Part shown: piece by piece, positions 11,733 through 26,953 of the stretch
Layout of the letters: every line of letters begins with the position of its first letter
Numbering within the stretch: position 1 is the first letter of the stretch
Assembly (NCBI GenBank): GCA_027405735.1
Contig: JAPEHQ010000001.1
Span: 6,262,001-6,326,000 of the forward strand
DNA length: 64,000 nt
Source of the DNA: Mucor racemosus
Taxonomy: Eukaryota > Mucoromycota > Mucoromycetes > Mucorales > Mucoraceae
Direction of reading: 5' to 3'
Program-made: the position numbers and the translations under genes
Notes under the pieces: model-generated
What the model saw: the letters and a program-made list of their open reading frames with translations, nothing else
The model's database searches: none
What the model was told of the DNA's origin: nothing

Positions 11733-12641
11733 TGTCGTATATTTTCAGGTTTGATGAATAATACTTTAAAAAGAATACAATTAAAAAGAATCAGTAATGA
11801 ATCAGTTCTTCAACTGTACAATGAAAACAATATATCGTTTATTTAGATATACAGTAAAAGTATGGCCTATTATATTGATTTGATCTTGAGATTCTGAGAT
11901 GTAATTTAAGACAATATTGAACCATCATTAGATTTGCTTGATAGTAATCGATGACTTGAAATGGATCAATCATAATTTAACCGTTCTTGTTGCAGAGCTT
12001 GTGAGTTGTCTTGTTTCAATGCTGCGCTAAATGTGCTTGGATGTTGATTTGATAGCTACTTGATTGGTTAACCGCTGGGATGAAAGAATATGGTGTCATA
12101 ATTGAGGTCAAAGCGTTTTTGGTAATTATTGAATTAAACTTGGTACGCTGGGAGTCTTTTATATCCGATATCAAGAGTTTGCATTTCAATAAATGCCGTA
12201 GTCAATAGATTGTGAGATGTATTAATACTGTAGAATAGGATTTCACAAACAACGCATCGTATTACGGTTAACCGAGTTTGACTGCTTTAACAGGCCGTTT
12301 TTTATGCAAACTCGAATGAGGGTATTCGAGTTTCTTCTTTTCTTTTTTTGTTAGCTAAGCTCGAAAACAGGATTGAAAAAATACTTCAAGTTGTGAAACT
12401 GTCAAATATGCTATTATCAATTCATAATCCCATATTAACTTGACAATGTTGCTATTAACAGCCTCCTTAAGGCAAACCAATACTTGCTCCCACCCCGTTT
12501 TTTATCTGGGTTACAAAAGAACGGGCCGTTTTCCAACTCGAATCGAATGGCCGTTTCCGTTAAAACTCGATTCAAACTCGAATCGAAGCCCATTCCTACT
12601 GTAGAACGTGATAACATATAGTACTTTAATGCTACAAATCA
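11733..12641 (-). repeat. LTR-like repeat, copy B, split by a MITE
   Basis: Begins TGTCGTATATTTTC at 11,733 in reverse orientation and runs to 12,235, where the 363-bp hAT-type MITE is inserted; the far end continues at about 12,599-12,641. Sequence identity to copy A2 is high but clearly lower than between the two foldback arms at 50.9-54.4 kb. Confidence 0.65.
12236..12598 (-). mobile_element. hAT-type MITE, copy 2 (363 bp, 8-bp TSD)
   Basis: Inverted copy of the 4,945-5,307 element, same length and almost identical. It is flanked by a perfect duplication CTGTAGAA at 12,228-12,235 and 12,599-12,606. It sits inside the LTR-like repeat copy B, so it inserted later than that repeat. Confidence 0.88.
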
Positions 12642-13009
12642 TTATCGTTAAATATGACTGAATATTAATGAATCAGAGAAAATAAAAATGGTAAAAAACT
12701 GATACCCAATGTGCATTGAGGTCAACGTTGATAAAAAGTGCATTTATTATGTAGTAAAAATCACAACATTTCGATGGATAGAAATTACAGGACCAAGATG
12801 TTGTATTTGCCTCAGGATTTTTAAAAAGGATTTTAAAAGCATGCTTTATCAAACTTAGATGTTAAATACTCACCATATGATATTAGTATCATCTTGTTTT
12901 TTATTTACTAATTGCTGTATTATTAAAAATCAAGCTTTTCATAGCTGCTTATAACAATAATGACAATAGGATGTTTCTGATTTTAGATTGGCATTTATCA
13001 TAAGGCCGG

Positions 13010-13232
13010 CTGATGATACGTTTGATACTTTTATAAATAGAATTAGTCAATTTGATTTATGAAATTTTAATGCAAATGCCGAGGAACCATTTGTAAGTAC
13101 TTAAGTTGGTTCGGGTGAGGCATAGCAGGAAATAAATTGGCTTGGGACACAGAGGGCAAAAAGGTGGTAACAATAGGTTCCAGTGATGGCCATCTTTATG
13201 TTTATAAGTTATAATAATATTGGAAAGGTAGG
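13010..13232 (+). pseudogene. Dynein intermediate chain exon remnant in DynR copy B
   Basis: Pieces equivalent to AEEPFV, NKLAW and IGSSDGHLYVY can be read in shifting frames, followed by GTAGGACTAAAACTC at the position of the splice donor in copy D. Several stops and shifts are present, so it is a dead fragment. Confidence 0.55.
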
Positions 13233-14953
13233 ACTAAAACTCAATGTAAATTACCTTTAGCGCGGTAATTATAAAGTAAAATTATATTATCATTGAATAA
13301 ACTACCACACAATATTAGCATGTATAAAAGCTTACAGTAATAAGTGGGTGCAGAATCGTAAATTCTTGAAAGAGTTTTCAAAAATCATAAAATTTCTTAT
13401 TTTTAAGACTTACAAGGCTTATAAGCGGAATATTAATTTCGAAAATTATTCTTGTCCAGATCCTCAATTTTGACATTTTTTAATTTTTTATTTCTGATTT
13501 TGCAAATCTAGAGTTAATTATACTACCAATTATAAAAACAAAAAATGTACACATATACACAATTTAGCGCTCTATTTGCTCAATAAAAAATAACAAAGAT
13601 TTTATTGCAAAATATTATATGAAAATCCTTTAATCAAAAAACCGTTTTTGGGCCAAAAGTACAAAGTTTCATTACTTAACATTTAATATTAAGCTTTTAT
13701 AAAATGTGTATTAGTCAGGGCTACAATTTTCTCTCACAATGTAATATATTTAAACGTTGGTTTTGGTATCAAAAATTGATTTTTCTGTTTTTTGATCAAA
13801 ATCATGAGTGTTGGTAAGGATGAAATGAGTCACCAAAAATGTCCGCTAAAAAGTCTAAATTTTCAGACCTTACATGGTTAAATATAAGAAAAGTCGAAAA
13901 AAACTGTTTTATTTAAAACTTAAAACTTAGATATATCGTAGTATAAGAGACTTAGCCGCTCGATCTCGCCACGCTCAATTACGGCGTTGCCCTGCAGGCT
14001 AGATTTTGCAATTTTTTAATGAATGTATGATATGACAGACGGTTTTTCTAGTAGAAAATTTTATGCTTCTATTATAGTAACAGATATTGCTTATTTTGCT
14101 TAGTTTATAGTTCAGGCGCTGTAATGTTGCTTCTACATTGGCTGACATGTGCAATTTAGCAAGGTTTTAAATGCGCTAAATAATGTAAAGTTTTGAAAAT
14201 CCTTTTCTACGTGTGTTTTTTCTCTCTTTTTGTTTTCATATTCCAAGGATATTATTCATCGTTTGATAAGGCATATCAATCAGACTATCAAGCTACTGTA
14301 TTTTTTTCTTTTATCTGATTACGCATGCTAACATAAGGGACTAATGTTTTTAATATATGTAGCAGTCGTTATATTAGAGACTGATATTTTCATTTAACTG
14401 CATTCTAAGATCAAATATCATTATTTACTACTGTATTTTTGGACGTATCTCCTGATTACCAGATCAAATCAAAGGCAATGATGTTTATTATATCTATTCA
14501 ATGAAAAGCTAGAACTGGCCACAAACACACGAAATGTTCCATAAAAGTGATAAAATTTTAAATGATATAGAAACAAAAAAAAAAAGAATAATCTAATGTC
14601 TTGCTTAATTACCGTAGTTTTGATTGTATATATACTGTACTTGAAAACAAATCTTTTAACAGTCGACAATCGTAAACTAAAATAGTAAGTTTAAAGACAG
14701 AAGAAGGTTAATTCGTTTAAATTTTATGAGTGATAAAGTAAAATCTATAATCTTAGATTTGTCTTGCGGTATAAATTTAAGCAGTAAGTGTTATTTAAGT
14801 TTATACCCGAGCAAAAATCATTGTTGCTGCAAATATTATAACTACAAATATATTTACAAATGATGATAATCGTAAATATATTGGTTGTTAAATGTATTGC
14901 TCTACTACATCAACAACCTATTAAACTGTATTGTCTATAATCTCTATTATTAA

Positions 14954-17473
14954 CAAGTAGAGATTAGGTCAGCCCATTTGGGCCGATTCAACCCAAAAGG
15001 GCCGATAATAAATAGAGATTTTTGAATGGATAGGGAATTGATTTTTTGTAATCGCGTGTGGGGGTTCTAAAGTTCAGGGCCATCATAAATATTTTTTGTT
15101 TGTTAAAAATTATATTCATTATTAACTTTTGTTAAATTTTACATTTGAAATAAACATAATTTACATCTGAAACCTTAAAAATCATGCCTCCCGCTCACCC
15201 CAATCTCGATGTTAACGTACTTGTATCCATCAGTAAGCGTTTTATTAAGGATGTAGATGCTAAAAACATTTTACGTGCCAAGTATGATTGGAATACACCT
15301 CGTTTGTGCTTCAAAGGAAGGACAACTGGTCGTTCAGAGGTGAATAACCATGTCATGTACGAGGTCATCTTGGATGAAGTACCCGGTGTTAGAATGACAG
15401 TAAAGCAAGGTAGTATTAATTATCTTGGTCTAGTTGAAACTGGCGTTCCCGATACTGTTGATCCTACTGATGTTATTACTGCTCTCGAAGAAACTGAGGA
15501 CCTCTTGGAAGATGCTATTGAAGAAGATGAACAGTTGGAATTTGATTTAACTCCTACTGATGGTTGGACAAATGGTGAAGTATTTGTTGATAGTAGACTC
15601 TCCGGTGAAAACTATCAGCAATCAAAAGCAAAGTTGAATTTGGTTAATTCAAAAAATGCCACACCTTTGGATTATTTCTTGTTCTTCTTGCCTCTTGATC
15701 ACTTTCATAAAATCATAAATAATACCAATCTTTCTGCAAGAAGCATAGATGGCTCATGGAAAGATATCACTTATCATGAGTATATGATGTGGATTGCGCT
15801 TTTGACAATCATGACAGTAGTCAAACACTCTGATCGTAAGGCATACTGGAAACAAGGCTCTAGTCATTTTATGATGAACGTCAACTTCTCAGAATATATG
15901 TCTTATAAAAGATTTAATGATATTATGCAAATGCATGTTTTTGAGATCCACTCTTTTGAGAAGCAACAACGTGACCCTTTGTACCAGATTCGCTCAACAA
16001 TTGAGGCGTTCAATGAGCATATGGCAAAATGCTTAACTCCTGGTAAGTATTTGGTTATTGACGAGTCCATGAACCAATGGTTAGGTACTGGTATGCCTAA
16101 TTTAAAAAAGGTACCTCGAAAGCCTCATCCCATCGGCCAAGAGTTTAAAACGCTTGCAGATCATCATACGTTTTGCATCGTACAAATGGATACAGTCAGT
16201 GATCCAACACCAAAAGAATACGATGATGATCCTGGAATGCGTAAATTGACAGCTACTGTCAAGCGTTTGGTGAAGCCTTGGTTTGGTAGTGGTCGTACTG
16301 TCATTGCTGATTCTTGGTTTGGATCTCCAGATATGACAACAATGCTATCTGATTTGGGGCTCTATTCCATTATGCATGTAACCAAGCGTCGTTACTGGCC
16401 TCGTGGAATGCCCATTACTGACATTATTGAGCAAGTTGAAGAAGCAGATGGTAGCTTCTATACGATGAGAAAGGATTCTGGTAGCGGTAGAATCTTTACG
16501 TGTGCATATCGTGATAAGGTTAAAGCGTTCATATCATCGTGTGGTACTACTAGACTTACTGGTCAGAGAACATTTATAGGGTCAGGGGGTCAACTAGTAA
16601 CCATTCAACGTCCTGCAGTAGTTGATGAATATGAGTCTCATAAGAGTGAGTAAGAAGTTTTCATGTAATGAGAGCATAGATAGTAATAATCACAATTTTA
16701 GGTTCTGTCGATGCGGCTAATAACCTCAGAGACAATTTAACATCTTATCATGACATTATTTCTACTGAAAGATGGGAAATGCGCTTCTTTGGCTTCTTTT
16801 TGGGGATCTGTGAAGCAAACGCTTACAGTTCTTTTCGAGTATTTGCTAATGATGGAAAAATAGCACATAGTTCCTTCAAGGATACATTGGCTTGGACCCT
16901 CCTGAAGCATTGTGAAGGGTTGGCTCGTCAGACTGAGTCAATTTCCCCTGAACAACGTATATTTAGAAGTAATCTAAACCATGAGCTTGTGTCAATGACA
17001 GGCATAAATGGCAAAAAAAGAATTAGATTAGCATGTAGAAGCTGCTCTAGTTCTGGTCGAAGTGGTACAAGAATTGAAAAATCTTGCAGCTGCAGCCCAC
17101 TGATACCCATGTGTCAAACATGCCATAACAAGCATTTACATGATGTTTGGGCTCTCCAAGCACATTTAAATAATTCTTTATAAACTGGAGTATATCTTTG
17201 TTTTTTTAATAAATTTTTTCAAATATACAAATATTTGTGTTCGTTCGCAGAGTCGGCCCAAATGGGCTGATTAAAATTTTGAAAAACAGCCTTCACAAAA
17301 TGAATCCCTGACAGCCTAATTTTTACTTTTTTGAAGAAAAACAAAACAAATCATATACAGGAAGGTTTCCTCTTTAAAATATAATTAAATTTTATTAGAT
17401 GAGTGTATTTTGCAGCGAAAAAATTATTAAAACAAATCGGCCCAAATGGGCCGATCGGGGTAATCCCAACTTG
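14954..17473 (+). mobile_element. Complete piggyBac-type transposon (2,520 bp) in TTAA
   Basis: TTAA occurs on both sides (14,950-14,953 and 17,474-17,477), the fixed target of piggyBac. The ends are imperfect inverted repeats: CAAGTAGAGATTA on the left, and the reverse complement of the right end gives CAAGTTGGGATTA, each continuing into the palindromic GGCCCATTTGGGCC block. Further copies of that block occur subterminally (about 14,970, 14,990, 17,255 and 17,440). The element lies inside DynR copy B; without it the host site reads ATTAATAAAAGC, as in copy A. Since both ends and the transposase are intact, it may still be mobile. Confidence 0.9.
15184..17183 (+). CDS. piggyBac-family transposase (DDE_Tnp_1_7), two exons
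   Basis: Cut-and-paste transposase. Two exons, 15,184-16,645 and 16,702-17,183, with a 56-bp intron (GTGAGT...TTTTAG) give 647 aa; reading through the intron stops after two codons. The catalytic DDD positions can be placed: D293 in LVIDESMNQWLG, D376 in VIADSWFGS and D491 in SSVDAANNL, just after the splice junction, followed by the usual ERWEMRFFGF segment. The C-terminus is a cysteine-rich zinc ribbon (CRSC, SCSC, CQTCH). The family is usually about 550-650 aa, so this looks full length. No frameshift or stop is seen. Start chosen at the first ATG of the open frame, 230 bp inside the left end. Confidence 0.92.
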
Positions 17474-17699
17474 TTAATAAAAGCAAATGTAATTTAAAAA
17501 CACATTCCAATAAAAAATGCAATGGAATTTTGAGAACGGCACGATGCTCATGTACAAATCTATTTGTGCCCATATAATCAGCTCATTATGCTCATGGTCA
17601 GATTTTATTATTATGCACAAATATGGATAATGATATGCTTATGGGCAATTCTACTATTATGCACAACACATGGGATCAGTGTCGGTTAAATTAACTTGA

Positions 17700-19400
17700 T
17701 AATAAAAAACCTACATACAGTATATCTAATTGACTTTTACTGTTTTTTCATACTTTTTTCCGTGAATATCCACATATATTATTCCACTGATACTGTATCA
17801 ATAGTGTGAAGTCTGTCCTCCTTATAAGTATGGGACCAAGTAAATCCTAATTTTACAAATTCTTACTAGTATAAACCCGTTCTGTAAGTTCATAATAATA
17901 AGACGGCAATTTTTCATTTGAATAATTCTATACGTACGCTTACCTTTCGATAAATCAGTAATAAGCTCGCACCGTAATTCTTACTATTAGGATCAAAACT
18001 CGTCGAAATAAGGTTTGTGTTGTCGGTTAGATATTTTTTGCGGTTAGAAATAATAGCGTTCAAATGGTTTTTGCCCAGATATTGAGTCGGTTTCCGTCAA
18101 ACGTTAAAAGAAGATGTATCTTCCCTCTATGGGTCATTGATATCTATCCTAAAATAAAAAGGTTGATACCAAAACTAAATTGCATTACCCTAACAACACT
18201 GATGACCAAAGATTGACCTAAAATTGATTGTAAAAATTAACCACGCAAATTGAAATATTGATGTTTGTATTTACAAGATGGGTCGTCAAATTGAAAGCTG
18301 TCGTGTATTTTTTTTGTTTCAGCGAAAAATATTGATTTTTTGTCAAGATAATCAAAAGAATAGTTTATATTACAGCTTGAAGTCTATCATGGTTGAGTTT
18401 CAAAATCGATTTTCCAAAACGATCAGAAAATGATTGAAAAAACAAGTTTGCTTAACAGCTCATGAACTGCAAAGTAAGTAGGTGTAGCACATTAAATGGT
18501 TTTTATACAACTTTAGATTCTGCATCTATCTAAATAAAATTCAGGCAAATGTTTTACATTAGATTCTGCGTAAAATGCAATTGAACTTTTGGAGGTTTTC
18601 TGAAGATACATATCACTTTTTATAAAAATGTTTTAAACATAAGAAATAGAAATAATGCACAACAAAATTATCTATCGATCGAGCTATTGCTGATTCTTTT
18701 AGCTAGATTTTTCATAGAGAAAACAAGATTTTTGCGAATTTTTTTTCAAATTCAGAATTTTGGATGAGGGTATACAAGGGGAAAAATTGAAGCTAGAAAC
18801 GAAGATATTTCTTTGTACACATTTTTGAGGATATCTGCACGAAAAATCAATATATTGAAAAAAACTAAATTGGGTCCAATAGAGCTCAACAAGGCCAATG
18901 ATATGGACATAAAAAAAACGCTCCTCAATTTAACGAATATTTTGAAATCTACTACAAAAAATGTCAAAAAAATGAAAATGCTCAGAATATGTTTATATTG
19001 AAATATGTTATAGAGTACTTTAAAATAAGTAAGTTTTATTATCAAAGAGTGTCGCTATAGCTTAATTTTTTGCAGAGATATGAAGCCTCAAAGTCTTTAG
19101 TTTTTAGCAGTGAAATATCCGTAGAAATCTGAAACATTAACACTGAAAAATTAATACCAACTACAAAAGATAAGGTATTTCAGGAAACGCGTTTTTGGAT
19201 TAAAGTTGAGCATCTCAGGTACATTGGCATATAATTTTTCCTTGGTTTTATTTAGTGAAAAAAAAAAGTTGAACAGAAATAAAAAATGGGATCCAGTTTT
19301 AATGAAAACCAGTGAATTTTACGCATTTATAAGCCTTTCGTGAAATATTGGAATAAATTTAGGAGTATCTACCATAATGCGGCCAATCCATATATATTTA
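17700..19400 (+). repeat. R3 non-coding repeat, copy
   Basis: Matches the reverse complement of 32.64-34.15 kb nearly end to end and parts of 9.3-11.5 kb. A short open frame (18,813-19,001) has a counterpart on the minus strand at 33,036-33,263, with similar residues (YTFLRIS, KINI, LLNLTNILKS), but the frame is closed or shifted in the 10.3-kb copy. I treat it as non-coding. Confidence 0.55.
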
Positions 19401-20158
19401 ATAGTGTCTAAGGTATATACTCGACCTTATTTCGTACAGGGTTAGTTATAAAAAAGATAGCAAGCTCGGGTATTCAAGACTTACAGCTTTGAAATTAATA
19501 TTTTTAACCAAATCAAATTGCATTTTATATATGGAGTGTAACTATGTAAGTAATTATAATATGAGTTATTTAAAGCTTTAAACAGAATACTATCACAGAT
19601 CTTTGAAGGTAGTTTTTTACGTATAAAGCTGAAATTTTTGCTTCACTTTGAATATGCCCATTGTATACATCAAAATGTATTTAAATCCTAATAGAAATGT
19701 TCAAGTCAGCAGATTTTCATCATGTTTGATCGAAATTGTAAATTGAATTTTCTGCAAAATAAACTAAAAAGACAAATATCCTACATATTTGCTATTAACT
19801 TTAGCAATTGTAGACTACAATAAGATATCAAAAGTTATGCAAATTCGGCTTTACTAACTAAAAACCGCTCATTATGGCACTGTTTCTTCTTTTAGGTAGT
19901 ATCGTTTATAGATACACAGTATTATAATATTATTTCTGGAAGTCAAATACTTGAATAATTTGTATGCATCAAGAAAGCCCTATTATTGAGATGTTTGATA
20001 TAGAGGTGCTCAATGTTAATTCAGGGAAACAACTTGCATTGAACATTGAACATTGTCCAAAAAGCGGTCCTAGTTTACAGTCACCTCGAAAGAACTTTTC
20101 TTTATAAATCAAGCAATTGACAACTTACAACATTGCAATATCTACTTTGCAATATAGT
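19401..20158. other. Intergenic region upstream of the NOM1-like gene
   Basis: No gene is seen. A TATA-like CTTTATAAATC lies at about 20,099-20,109, some 50 bp before the start codon, and may be its core promoter. Confidence 0.4.
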
Positions 20159-23100
20159 ATGCGACCACAACAGCAATCCTTCAAGAAAGGAGGATACAAG
20201 AAGCATGTACCTACTCCAGGTTCAACACTTCCTCGGTCAATGCAAGAGGAATTAGACGAACAAGGTTTTTTTTTTATTTACATTACCAGCAATTACCTTG
20301 AGCTTTCATATTAACATTCCATATTTTGTATAGAGACAGATAATCGTAAATTCGGAAAGAAATTCACCATCAAAGCTTCTACTCGCAAAGAATTACGAAA
20401 GCAGAAAAAAGTGGATAAAGGCAAGCGTAATGCTGAGCGTCATCAAAAAAAGAGACCTATTAACGAAGAAGCTGTCAAAGCAAACAACAATAACAATAAG
20501 CGCCAAAAGACAGAACCTTCTACACAAATCAAAAAGCAACAACCAAAGCAAAAAGAAATAATAGAAAAAGTACCTGCTACTGCCAACAAAAAGACAAAAT
20601 CATCTGCAGAAGCTATGAAACGTTTAGAGAAATCAAATCCAGGTCTTTACAAAATGCTACAATCCGATAATTTGATTCAGACCGAATCCGGTAAAGCTAT
20701 TGTTGACAATGGTGATTTCGAACAAGATGATCGTGATATTGCTTATTGGGAAAAGAAATTGGGTCTCAATAAGAAGAAGGATAAATCTTTGGGTAAAGAA
20801 TTTGAGGAAGATGGTTTATTGGAAGTCCTTGGTGGAATCGAGGGCGAGGAAGGTGAAAACGATGATGATGCAGAATATCTTAGAAAGAAGAGACAAAGAA
20901 AAATTGCTGAAAAGAAAAATAATTCTATGGAAGAAAAAGCTGAAGAAGCAATGGATGATATGTTTGCTGGTTTTGAGAGTGGTGAGGAAGAAGAAGAAGA
21001 AGAAGAGAATGACGACGATGAAGATATGGACATGGACATGGATAGTCTTTTGGGTGCAAATGATAACGAAGAAGAATCTGATGATGATGATGAAGAGGCT
21101 GAACTAATTGATGAAGATGAAGTTGATAGTGATGAATTAGCAATTGAAGAGGAATTTGATCAAGAAGAATCTGATGATGAAGAAATTACAGAGGCATCAA
21201 AGCCTGTTGAGCAACCAAAGAGCAATGTTTTATCTAAATATGTGCCACCTCACTTGAGAAAAGCACCTGCAGGGAAATCTGAAATGCAAATCAAATTACA
21301 TAAACAACTTCAAGGTCAATTGAATAGGTTGAGTGAAAGTAATATGGAGAGTATTTTACTTGAAATTGAGAAATGCTATGGAACATATCCTCGTCATGGT
21401 AAATTTATTTGATTTGAATAGACCGAAATACCTGGTATCTAATCCTTTTATCGTTGAATAGATGTAACTGCTACTTTGACTGATATTATTTTAACTTCTA
21501 TTTCACAAAAAGCAAATTTATTGGATTCATTTGTCATAACATATGCTACAATTGTTGCTAGTCTCTATCGCTTAATTGGTATTGAATTTGGTAAGCAAAA
21601 ATTTTAAGGGTACATTTTAATGAACACAAAACAATTTAACACACACACACACATGATATTATATAGCTGCGCATCTCGTACAAACTTTGGTTGAAATGTT
21701 TGAAAAGGAATACAAGAAATGCAAAGAATCAATTCAACGTGGAGATGATAATGGAGATGAAGGACCTGAAGGAGCAAAAGAATCAAAAAATTTATTGACC
21801 TTGATCTTGGAATTGTATAATTTCCAAGTTTTATCTTGTATTATTATCTATGATTTGGTGCGCATGTTGATAGAAAACTTGGACGAGAATAGTGTAGAAT
21901 TATTACTTCGAATCATTCGCAGTAAGTTGTGTGCGTATATGTTTTATTATGATTATGCAATTTAACTTTATTTGATTAGCTGCTGGTCCTGAGATGCGTA
22001 GTGATGATCCTACCTCTTTAAAACATATTATTGATGAGATTCAAAAGGAAACAGCTAAACGTGATCCTGCAACGATATCGTAAGCAAAGAAATATGCATT
22101 ATATATTATGCAAAAATGACTAAAAACAAAACAATTTAGTACTCGTCATAAATTCATGCTTGAAACAATTGCCAACGTAAAGAACAACAAGATTAAAAGT
22201 GGCCAAACTGCTAATGGACATGGTGACAAAGAAATGGTTTCGAAAATGAAGAAATTCCTTAATGGATTATCTAAGAAACGTACAGTTCGTAGTACAGAAG
22301 CATTACGTGTCAGTTTAGATGATATTAGAAATGTTGAAACCAAGGGTAAATGGTGGTTAGTTGGTGCTTCATGGAAAGATAATTTGGTTGGTACATCTAG
22401 TAAATACAGTACAACTAAAATGCCCGAAGATTTAAAGAAAGATCAATCATTACAAGAAGCTTTATTGAAACTTGCAAGGAAGCAAGGCATGAATACAGAT
22501 ATTCGTAGAACAATCTTTGTTACTATCATGAGTTCCGAGGTAAAACAAATCTTTGTAATATTTAATTTCTTATATAATAATCATGTCTGTGGTTTTAGGA
22601 TTATTTGGATGCATTTGAAAAGCTCATGAAATTAGGTTTAAGTGAAGTACAACAACGTGAAATTTGTCGTGTTATGTTACAATGTACAGGCAATGTAAGT
22701 ATAATTTTATTTTTATATAATACAATGTATCTGATTTTGTTGTTTTTCCTAAATAGGAAAAAACGTTTAACCCATATTATATGCTTGTGAGTAAGAGATT
22801 ATGTGAAGTTGATCATTCATTTAAGGTTACCTTTCAATATTGTCTGTGGGATTTTCTCCGAGAATGTGGTGAAAGTGAAGTTGGTGGATTAGAAAGAAGT
22901 GCAAGCGAAAACGTAGTCAATGAAGAAAGCAGTAAAAATATACGTATTAGCAAATTGTCCAACATGGCCAAATTTTATGCATCATTGATTGCTGATGGAG
23001 CCCTTACATTAGCAGTTTTAAAGAGTGTTAATTTCATGTCTGTACAACGTAATGGTCGTATTTTCTTGGAAATTTTATTTGCTAATCTATTATTACAATT

Positions 23101-23293
23101 GCATTCTGGTGGTGCACAATCAATTGCAAATGTATTTGCAAAAATTATCGAATTGCGTACACTTGCACAAGGTTGTCAATTCTTTATATTAGAAACTGTT
23201 ATTCATGGTAAACATACTGGCCTTGATGAAGACGATTTAGAAAAGATTCAATGGTCAAGTAAAATAGCTAGAGAAGTTCTTGGTGCTAAATAA
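20159..23293 (+). CDS. SGD1: NOM1/Sgd1-like nucleolar MIF4G and MA3 protein (8 exons)
   Basis: Predicted nucleolar factor for small ribosomal subunit biogenesis (yeast Sgd1, human NOM1). Eight exons: 20,159-20,264; 20,334-21,398; 21,462-21,590; 21,667-21,921; 21,980-22,079; 22,140-22,539; 22,599-22,694; 22,757-23,293, total 895 aa, close to yeast Sgd1. The N-terminal third is lysine rich, then strongly acidic with long D/E runs (about residues 190-310). The MIF4G domain starts near residue 365 (HKQLQGQLNRLSE) and spans exons 2-6. The MA3 domain is about residues 668-780 (DIRRTIFVTIMSSEDYLDAF, and FNPYYMLVSKRLCE in the last exon). All junction phases agree and all introns are 57-76 bp. The start is the first ATG in frame; upstream codons in the frame lack an ATG. 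Antisense open frames across the acidic region are composition artefacts. Confidence 0.92.
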
Positions 23294-23439
23294 TATCATT
23301 AAAATTATAATAAAAAAAAAAATTCCCTTTAAGCTTATGTTATATATTTTCTACAAAAGTAACGTTTCACATACTCCTAGACATAATTGCAATTGTATAC
23401 GATATACACGATAATGTTACATTTGTCTCGATCACTTCT

Positions 23440-23470
23440 TTATATATAAGGAAGTTAATTTATTTTCCTT
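23440..23470 (+). promoter_or_regulatory. TATA-like element of the chitinase gene
   Basis: TATATATAAGG lies about 100 bp upstream of the chitinase start, followed by a pyrimidine-rich stretch (about 23,490-23,525), a common arrangement in fungal promoters. This is inferred from sequence only. Confidence 0.45.
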
Positions 23471-23548
23471 TTGATTTGATATAAAAGACCCTTTTTTTTT
23501 TCATTCTATTTTTTTTTTGTTTCTTGATTTTTACAGAATTTTCTTAAA

Positions 23549-26208
<2,660 letters not shown>

Positions 26209-26953
26209 AAAAAAAAAAACCTAACAAACAAACGTATATCAAGAAGCTTGATGCTTAAATTTTTATTTCCAAAGTAGATTGACTCTATCTTTACTATATT
26301 ACTACGAATCAAACAATTAAATCATTTTAAATTATAACAACTGTCTATTTGGACCACATCATTCAAAAATCTACCAGTTTCACATGGATTCAAAGAGTTT
26401 TTACATGGTTTTAGAACCAATTATTTAATGAAATACTTATTTAAAATGAGCATTGGCATGTAATAGGCCCTCTAGTATTTTTGTCTTTTATAAAAAGTAC
26501 TATTATCCTTGGGATTACTTCATGACATTTCAAACTGATATGTCAAAATCATATACTGGTATTTCGAATTTAAGCCCTCCCCAAAATTTAGTTTGACATA
26601 ATGACTACCCCCCACCTTCCATCCTCAAAAGAAAAAAAATTGCAAGGACATTGCTCGTATCATAATATCCAAAATAATACAAATTGTCTATTTTATTAAA
26701 AATATGCCAGCTTTCCTATAAAACTGTGCCAGATGAATTTTTGAATTGCGCCAACTTGATAAGACTAGTGTGCCAATATGGAACTAAATTGTCTGCCAAG
26801 TGAATTGAAAAAGAGTGTAAATGTATTTTTAATGAGGGAAAAAGAGAAAGAAAACAGGAAGGGGAAGGAAAGGGGAGGATATTAATTGATGATAATATTA
26901 AAAACATTCGAGAGCTATGTAACTCAAAAAGTCTATGTCTATCTATATTAAAT
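26209..26953. other. Intergenic region between convergent genes
   Basis: 3' flanks of the chitinase (+) and the trehalose phosphatase-like gene (-). No gene or recognisable repeat is seen. A purine-rich stretch (GAGGGAAAAAGAG and following) lies at about 26,833-26,880. Confidence 0.5.

Larger units (their letters stand above)
12607..17690 (+). repeat. DynR repeat family, copy B, interrupted by piggyBac
   Basis: Matches copy A over about 12,950-14,949 and, after the piggyBac insertion, 17,478-17,690. Its 5' part (12,660-12,960) is shared with copy C on the minus strand near 48.3-48.57 kb. The dynein-like exon region (about 13,000-13,240) is degraded by stops. Confidence 0.65.

Noticed and set aside
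4103..12641. A full LTR retrotransposon between LTR-like copies
   Set aside because: The copies at 4.1 and 11.7 kb are in opposite orientation and no pol gene lies between any pair.
18813..19001. Small gene in R3 (with counterpart at 33,036-33,263)
   Set aside because: Frame not kept in the third copy, no start context, surrounded by non-coding repeat.
20700..21143. Open frames in other frames or antisense of the acidic region of the NOM1-like gene
   Set aside because: Shadows of GAA/GAT-rich codons; residues are pure composition artefacts.
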